Positions 43,608 to 47,963 of a stretch of DNA of 47,963 nucleotides are shown here, piece by piece. How positions within the stretch are numbered: the first letter of the stretch is position 1; each line of letters starts with the position of its first letter. The DNA is taken from the NCBI GenBank assembly GCA_963550135.1, contig CAUVBP010000009.1:1-47963 (forward strand). Reading direction: 5' to 3'. The DNA comes from Saccharimonas sp963550135. Its GTDB lineage: Bacteria; Patescibacteriota; Saccharimonadia; Saccharimonadales; Saccharimonadaceae. The notes under the pieces were generated by a model. It was given only the letters and a program-made list of their open reading frames with translations, had not been told where the DNA came from and searched no databases. The position numbers were made by a program, and so were the translations under genes.

Positions 43608-44789
43608 ATGAAAAATATTGCGAGAATGAAATTACGTTGGCTGATTACCGGCTCTATGCTATTAGCTTTGGCTGGATTATCTGTTTATACGGCAATTATG
43701 CCAAAAGCGCGGGCTGACGAGCGTAGCCTAGCGGCCGGCGAGCATATTATTACCGTCCATGATGACGGTCAAAGCAAAGGATTTATTACCAAAAAACAGA
43801 CCTTGCGCGAAGCTCTCGCTGAGGCAGCTATCAAACTAGACCGCAACGATCGGACCGAGCCAAATATTGACGAGCGCTTGGTAGCAAATTCATATAACGT
43901 TAATATTTATCGAGCCCGAACGGTGGTTGTCAAGGATGGCTCTCAACTCACTAAAATTATTACATCGTACCGTACTGGAAAGCAGATAGTTAAACAAGCT
44001 GGCATTGCTGTACGCGATGAAGATATTCTAACCTTGTCGCAGTCTAATAGCCCAATGCGCGATAGCGCAGCAGAAGTGCTGTCCATTAAGCGAGCAACGC
44101 CATTCAATTTTGATTTCTACGGTAAAAAAACCATTTCTTATACGCAAGCCAAAACCATTAGCGAGATGTTAGCTGAAAAGCACATTAAAATGTCTGCCAA
44201 TGACGTCATTGTTCCGAATAAAGATACAAAAATATCTGGAGGCATGAATATCCGCTTGTATCGTAACGGCACGCAGACAGTTACCGTTGACGAAGATATA
44301 CAGTTTGAGACTGAACAGATCAAGGATGTTAATCGCGATAAAGGATACAAAGAAATTCAAACTAAAGGGGTTAACGGCAAGCGTACAGTTACGTATGAGA
44401 TTAACGTCCAAAACGGTATCGAGGTATCACGTCGTGAAATCAATAGTAATGTTATCCAGCAACCAGTTAAGCAGGTAGAAGTTGTTGGTACTAAAGTTAG
44501 TCTGCCGGCGGGCTCGCATGAAGATTGGATGGCGGCGGCTGGTCTTTCGCCGAGCGACTATGGTTATGCTAACTATATTTTCTCGAATGAGTCTGGTTGG
44601 CGGATGACGGCGACTGATGGCACGCACTATGGCTTGGGGCAGACTAGCTTATCGAAATTGTCGAGTGCTTGCCCGAATTGGCAGGCTGATCCAGTTTGCC
44701 AAATTAAAGTGTTTAATGGTTACGCGGTAGGGCGCTATGGCAGCTGGGCGGGTGCCTATAATGCATGGCAAGCGAAGGGCTGGTGGTAG
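43608..44789 (+). CDS. Secreted DUF348-G5 protein with lysozyme-like C-terminal domain (Rpf-like)
   Basis: The 393-residue protein has an N-terminal signal or anchor helix (about 9-32), two or three DUF348 (YabE/RpfB-like) repeats (about 45-205), a G5 domain (about 215-300; GYKEIQTKGVNGKRTVTYEI then VVGTK), and a C-terminal lysozyme-like domain (about 305-393) with a likely catalytic Glu in FSNESGWRMTATDGTHYGLGQTS. The order is that of RpfB/YabE-type peptidoglycan hydrolases, with a transglycosylase-type end. Role in remodelling its own wall or acting on a host's wall is inferred. It is followed by a paralogue. Confidence 0.87.
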   Translation: MKNIARMKLRWLITGSMLLALAGLSVYTAIMPKARADERSLAAGEHIITVHDDGQSKGFITKKQTLREALAEAAIKLDRNDRTEPNIDERLVANSYNVNIYRARTVVVKDGSQLTKIITSYRTGKQIVKQAGIAVRDEDILTLSQSNSPMRDSAAEVLSIKRATPFNFDFYGKKTISYTQAKTISEMLAEKHIKMSANDVIVPNKDTKISGGMNIRLYRNGTQTVTVDEDIQFETEQIKDVNRDKGYKEIQTKGVNGKRTVTYEINVQNGIEVSRREINSNVIQQPVKQVEVVGTKVSLPAGSHEDWMAAAGLSPSDYGYANYIFSNESGWRMTATDGTHYGLGQTSLSKLSSACPNWQADPVCQIKVFNGYAVGRYGSWAGAYNAWQAKGWW

Positions 44790-44856
44790 GGACATTATTG
44801 ACATTATACATATAAATTGTTATAATATAGAGATACAGTGGGTGATTTTGAATAAA

Positions 44857-45912
44857 ATGAGCTTAAATCGATATTATCAACGTATTTGCTGTTGTGTTTT
44901 TGGTGCGGTCTTGGTAATCTCTAGTACTGGTATATTATCGTTTTTTGCGAATACTGCGGCGGCAGATAGTCCAGCTGCGGCTAAAGCACAACCATCTAGT
45001 CATATAGTCACCATTTACGACGGTGGTCGGGAGCAATCGATAATCACTAAGGCATCGACAGTGCAGAAAGCGCTAGAAGAATTCGGCGCAAGATTGGATA
45101 AACAGCATGATATTGTCGAACCGGGTCTGGATACACCGATTACCAACAATGGCTTCAAAATAAATATTTATCGGGCGCGGACGATAACGATAGTCGAAGG
45201 TGCTCGCCGCATGCGAGTCAATACGGCAGCGCAGACGCCAACACAGATTGCGCAAGCTGCGGGGATTGTTTTGTATCGCGAGGATAAAGTTCGATTTACG
45301 CCGCCAGAGGATGTCGCTTTGGATGGATCGAGCTTGCTGATGAGGATTACGCGGGCAACTAGGCGTACTGTGACTGCCGAGGAAGAAATTGATTTCCCGG
45401 TTGAGCAAACACGCGACGACAGCCAGCCTCTTGGTTATCGCCAGGTAAAGCAGGCGGGAGCTAAAGGGTTGCGCAAATTGACTTATAAAGTTGAAGCGCG
45501 CGATGGTGCTGAAGTTAGCCGTCAGCAAATTTCTAGCGAAATTATCAAGCAGCCCAAAAAGCAAATTGAAGTGATCGGTACCAAGCCGAAAAATCCGCTA
45601 ACCAAAGGCAAGGGCGCGCAGATATTTACTGATTCCAAAGGCGTGGCGCACCGCGAAACCTATTATGATTTACCGATGAATATTGTTGCTAACGCTTGCG
45701 GCGGCGGCGGCTACACAGTGCGGGCGGACGGTGCCAAGGTGGACAAGGACGGCTATATTTTAGTAGCGGCAAATTATGGTAATTATCCGCGCTGCTCGGT
45801 GGTGGAAACCAGTATGGGTCCTGGTAAGGTGTATGATACCGGCGGCTTTGCAGCCCGGCATCCGCATGGCTTTGACCTGGCGACTGATTGGACGAACGGG
45901 GACGGGCGTTAG
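44857..45912 (+). CDS. Secreted DUF348-G5 protein with 3D domain
   Basis: The 351-residue protein is a paralogue of the gene before it in its first 270 or so residues: a signal helix (about 10-35), DUF348 repeats, and a G5 domain (GYRQVKQAGAKGLRKLTYKV). The ending differs: a 3D domain of the MltA/YabE type, with TGGFAARHPHGFDLATDW, whose Asp residues are catalytic in lytic transglycosylases. The start is uncertain: ATG 44857, TTG 44848 or GTG 44842; TATAAT is at 44821-44826. The stop codon is followed at once by the rsmA ATG with no gap. Confidence 0.83.
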   Translation: MSLNRYYQRICCCVFGAVLVISSTGILSFFANTAAADSPAAAKAQPSSHIVTIYDGGREQSIITKASTVQKALEEFGARLDKQHDIVEPGLDTPITNNGFKINIYRARTITIVEGARRMRVNTAAQTPTQIAQAAGIVLYREDKVRFTPPEDVALDGSSLLMRITRATRRTVTAEEEIDFPVEQTRDDSQPLGYRQVKQAGAKGLRKLTYKVEARDGAEVSRQQISSEIIKQPKKQIEVIGTKPKNPLTKGKGAQIFTDSKGVAHRETYYDLPMNIVANACGGGGYTVRADGAKVDKDGYILVAANYGNYPRCSVVETSMGPGKVYDTGGFAARHPHGFDLATDWTNGDGR

Positions 45913-46701
45913 ATGGCGTCAACTCGCGGGCCGAAAAAAGAATTAGGCCAGCATTGGCTGCGCGACCCAGAAATCTTGGCGGAGATTACTGAGGCAGCGG
46001 AACTTGATGAAGATGATGTGGTTTTGGAGATTGGGCCGGGGCTCGGCACCTTGACCAGTCGGTTATTGGCGCGAGCCGGGCGCGTGGTGGCGGTGGAATT
46101 TGACAGGGATTTGGCGTGCAAATTGCCGGGGCAGTTTCCTGGCAAAAACCTGGACGTGATTAACGAAGATATTTTGCAATTTGATTTGAATCAGCTGCCG
46201 GCTGGCTACAAAGTGGTTGCCAATGTGCCATACTATATCACTAGCAAAATTGTCGAGAAGTTGATGACGGCGAAAAATAAACCAAGTTTGGCAGTACTGC
46301 TGGTGCAAAAAGAAGTTGCCGAGCGTATCGCGGCGGAGCCTGGCGAAATGAGTATTTTAGCGGTTGGTGTGCAGCTGTTTGCCGAGGCGGAACTCGATAT
46401 TGAGGTACCACGGCAATTTTTCACGCCGCCGCCAAGAGTTGATTCGCAAGTGGTTGTTCTGAGGACCCGCGATGAACCACTCGTTGCTAATGAGTACCAA
46501 AAAGATTTCTTCCGCATCGTTAAGGCTGGTTTTTCGGCTAAGCGTAAAAAACTGCGTTCTAGCTTGAGCGGCGGGCTGGGCGTCAGTAAAGATAGCGCCG
46601 AACGGTTGCTGAAAAAGGCTAACATTTCGCCTGATGTCCGTGCTGAGGATTTGGCGATTGACGATTGGCAGCGACTACTGAGTGAATGGCGGGCGCGATG
46701 A
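45913..46701 (+). CDS. rsmA: 16S rRNA dimethyladenosine transferase
   Basis: RsmA (KsgA) dimethylates two adjacent adenines near the 3' end of 16S rRNA. It has 262 residues: KKELGQHWLRDPEIL, the SAM motif VLEIGPGLGTLT, the acidic VAVEFDRDL, and the catalytic NVPYYITSKIV, then the C-terminal domain. It begins directly after the preceding stop codon and overlaps the next gene by four bases. Confidence 0.95.
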   Translation: MASTRGPKKELGQHWLRDPEILAEITEAAELDEDDVVLEIGPGLGTLTSRLLARAGRVVAVEFDRDLACKLPGQFPGKNLDVINEDILQFDLNQLPAGYKVVANVPYYITSKIVEKLMTAKNKPSLAVLLVQKEVAERIAAEPGEMSILAVGVQLFAEAELDIEVPRQFFTPPPRVDSQVVVLRTRDEPLVANEYQKDFFRIVKAGFSAKRKKLRSSLSGGLGVSKDSAERLLKKANISPDVRAEDLAIDDWQRLLSEWRAR

Positions 46702-47444
46702 TTGCGGCAGATCAGCCCGTCTGCTTTCCGTCCGATCTGCTAGTTGCGGTTTCGTCGAAAAATGACGGCACCATGCTCAATCGTATTCGCGGTCGCCACG
46801 TAGCTGAGGTATTGGAGAATCGGCATCGGTTTTGCGATCAAATTGGCGTTAAGTATGACGACGTTGTTTATCACGTGATTTCATACAACCAAGCACAAAC
46901 TTTTGATAATATTGCCGAAGTCACTGAAGCTGACACGGTTAAACACAACAACGAGGGGATTTTTGCTGACGCGCTATATACCGAAATGGCTGGTGTAGGA
47001 TTGTTTTTGCCAGTGGCAGATTGTATCGCTACAGTCATTTATGATCCAAAGCGTCGGGCACTGATGCTGGCGCATTTAGGTCGGCATTCGACGGTTGCGC
47101 AGTTGATGACAAGGGCAGTCCAGTATTTTGTCGAGCGGGGCAGCCAGGCAAAAGATTTACAAATTTGGATGTCGCCAAGCATCACCCAGAAAAATTATCG
47201 TATGGATTATTTTGATCATGCGAGTGACATAAATTGGCACAATTTCTGCCGTCAAACGGCTGACGGAATTTATCTGGATATGCAAGGATTTAATCGTTCG
47301 TTGGCTATCCGGGCGGGCATTCCTGGTGATAACATTTTCATCTCGCCAATTGATACCGCAGATGATCCGAACTATTTCTCACATTCAGCTGGTGATGCAG
47401 GGGGAAGATTCGCAGTGCTAGCAGAGATAAAATCTACTAAATAA
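46698..47444 (+). CDS. pgeF: PgeF/YfiH-like protein (multicopper polyphenol oxidoreductase family)
   Basis: With the ATG at 46698 (ATGA overlap with rsmA) it has 248 residues. The Cys/His metal-site motifs of the family are VADCIATVIYD (about 110-120) and LAHLGRHS (about 130-137). The first, His-bearing motif is less clear. Related proteins act as purine nucleoside phosphorylase/deaminase or on peptidoglycan precursors; substrate here is not known. The gene symbol is given by family likeness only. An upstream ATG at 46686 is possible. Confidence 0.75.
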   Translation: MIAADQPVCFPSDLLVAVSSKNDGTMLNRIRGRHVAEVLENRHRFCDQIGVKYDDVVYHVISYNQAQTFDNIAEVTEADTVKHNNEGIFADALYTEMAGVGLFLPVADCIATVIYDPKRRALMLAHLGRHSTVAQLMTRAVQYFVERGSQAKDLQIWMSPSITQKNYRMDYFDHASDINWHNFCRQTADGIYLDMQGFNRSLAIRAGIPGDNIFISPIDTADDPNYFSHSAGDAGGRFAVLAEIKSTK

Positions 47445-47496
47445 GCTCCAAGGCGTCATGGCAATGTTGTGTGTTATCTTGATTAGCATTAGTATA

Positions 47497-47525
47497 TTGC
47501 TAAAAAAATAAAGTATAAGTATAAT
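47497..47525 (+). promoter_or_regulatory. Promoter of the BspA/DUF285-like gene
   Basis: TTGCTA (47497-47502), 17 bp, and TATAAT (47520-47525), then eight bases to the ATG at 47534. No SD. Confidence 0.7.
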
Positions 47526-47533
47526 GGTACCAA

Positions 47534-47963
47534 ATGAATAGATGCTGGAAAACAAAAAGGCTGAAATTTGGATTGGCCATCAAGGCGTTAGCTGTGGCAG
47601 TAGGTGTGTTGGCAGCATTTTCTGGTCCGATGTTTTACCCGCCAAAAGCTGCCGCCGACGCTATCAATGACACAGATTTTGTGTTTACTGTGGACACGCG
47701 CAAATCTGGGTCGCCAGATACTCAGTTCGTCATTCCGATAAGAGGAGGCGGATATAATTATACTATTGATTGCAATAATGATGGTACGGTCGAAGCAACC
47801 GCTCAGACCGGATCTTATACTTGCAGCTACGCTACGCCTGGCGTATATACAATTCGTATCGGAGGTGTATTCCCAGAGTTTTACCTTAATAATAGCGGCG
47901 ATAAATTAAAGATGATTTCTATTGATCAGTGGGGGAAGAATAAATGGAGATCGTTGGTGGCTT
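47534..47963 (+). CDS. BspA/DUF285-like secreted surface protein, 3'-truncated by the window edge
   Basis: The first 143 residues are visible. A signal sequence (about 10-32, ending near AAADA) is followed by a beta-rich segment, DFVFTVDTRKSGSPDTQFVIPIRGGGYNYTIDC, a second Cys, then VYTIRIGGVFPEFYLNN and KLKMISIDQWGKNKWRSL. The last is the typical lead-in to BspA-like / DUF285 repeats of surface proteins in oral bacteria and mycoplasmas. The repeat region itself lies beyond the window, so the assignment rests on the N-terminal segment. Confidence 0.75.
   Translation, partial: MNRCWKTKRLKFGLAIKALAVAVGVLAAFSGPMFYPPKAAADAINDTDFVFTVDTRKSGSPDTQFVIPIRGGGYNYTIDCNNDGTVEATAQTGSYTCSYATPGVYTIRIGGVFPEFYLNNSGDKLKMISIDQWGKNKWRSLVA

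Noticed and set aside
45073..45564. 163-codon minus-strand frame inside the 3D-domain gene
   Set aside because: It is a shadow of a gene with clear DUF348 and G5 domains on the other strand.
1..47963. Recoded UGA (as in Gracilibacteria or SR1)
   Set aside because: UGA ends gpmA, several pilin genes and others at family-typical lengths, and no conserved gene needs UGA read-through.

Overview
The window looks like part of the chromosome of a Saccharibacteria (TM7) / Patescibacteria (CPR) member. This is inferred from gene content and signal style; no marker-gene search was possible. The proteome shows small core-metabolism enzymes, MurT/GatD amidation of lipid II, a very short TsaB, a type IV pilin cluster, several large secreted or membrane-anchored proteins, and no amino-acid biosynthesis. 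The standard genetic code fits: UGA serves as a stop, for example at gpmA. Most first genes of transcription units have a TATAAT-like box that ends 6-9 bases before the start codon and have no Shine-Dalgarno (SD) sequence, which points to leaderless mRNAs. Genes inside operons usually do have an SD.

Layout. 1-8.7 kb: a truncated polytopic membrane protein, ogt, tsaE-tsaB, rny, a sortase, and the divergent glycolytic pair eno and gpmA. 8.8-13.7 kb: tRNA-Pro, a GT-C glycosyltransferase, an OpgC-like acyltransferase, and gatD-murT. 13.7-20.2 kb: a small membrane protein coupled to a membrane-anchored double AAA+ Clp-like ATPase, a broken helical-repeat gene, a membrane-anchored protein of unknown function, and a large anchored protein ending in a spherulin-4-like domain. 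20.3-25.7 kb: two tRNA-Arg genes, murB, and a pilin operon (three prepilins with Glu5, one large GspK/PilX-like component lacking Glu5 and carrying a seven-repeat RCC1 propeller, then a major-pilin-like gene with its own promoter). 25.7-29.9 kb: glyA, a murA fused to an N-terminal XRE helix-turn-helix, and a tRNA region (His, Gly, Arg, Lys). 29.9-37.4 kb: a membrane protein with folD, a response regulator divergent from a soluble histidine kinase, and a two-gene unit ending in a 927-residue secreted protein. 37.4-48 kb: tRNA-Glu, pyk, tpiA, an acidic C-tail-anchored protein, pcrA, two DUF348/G5 cell-wall hydrolase-like paralogues, rsmA, a pgeF-like gene, and the start of a BspA/DUF285-like surface protein.

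Functional picture. The genes cover lower glycolysis (tpiA, gpmA, eno, pyk), one-carbon metabolism (glyA, folD), peptidoglycan precursor synthesis and remodelling (murA, murB, murT/gatD, two G5-domain hydrolases), tRNA t6A modification (tsaE, tsaB), RNA turnover (rny), and a heavy investment in the cell surface (pilins, sortase, secreted proteins). That surface investment suits an epibiont living on another bacterium.

The most unusual element is in the tRNA region. tRNA-His is preceded by two units, and tRNA-Arg(UCU) by one, that begin with an exact copy of the first 19-20 bases of that tRNA and then carry a stretch antisense to that same tRNA's D-arm. The units sit at 98-100 bp spacing inside the apparent tRNA precursor transcripts.
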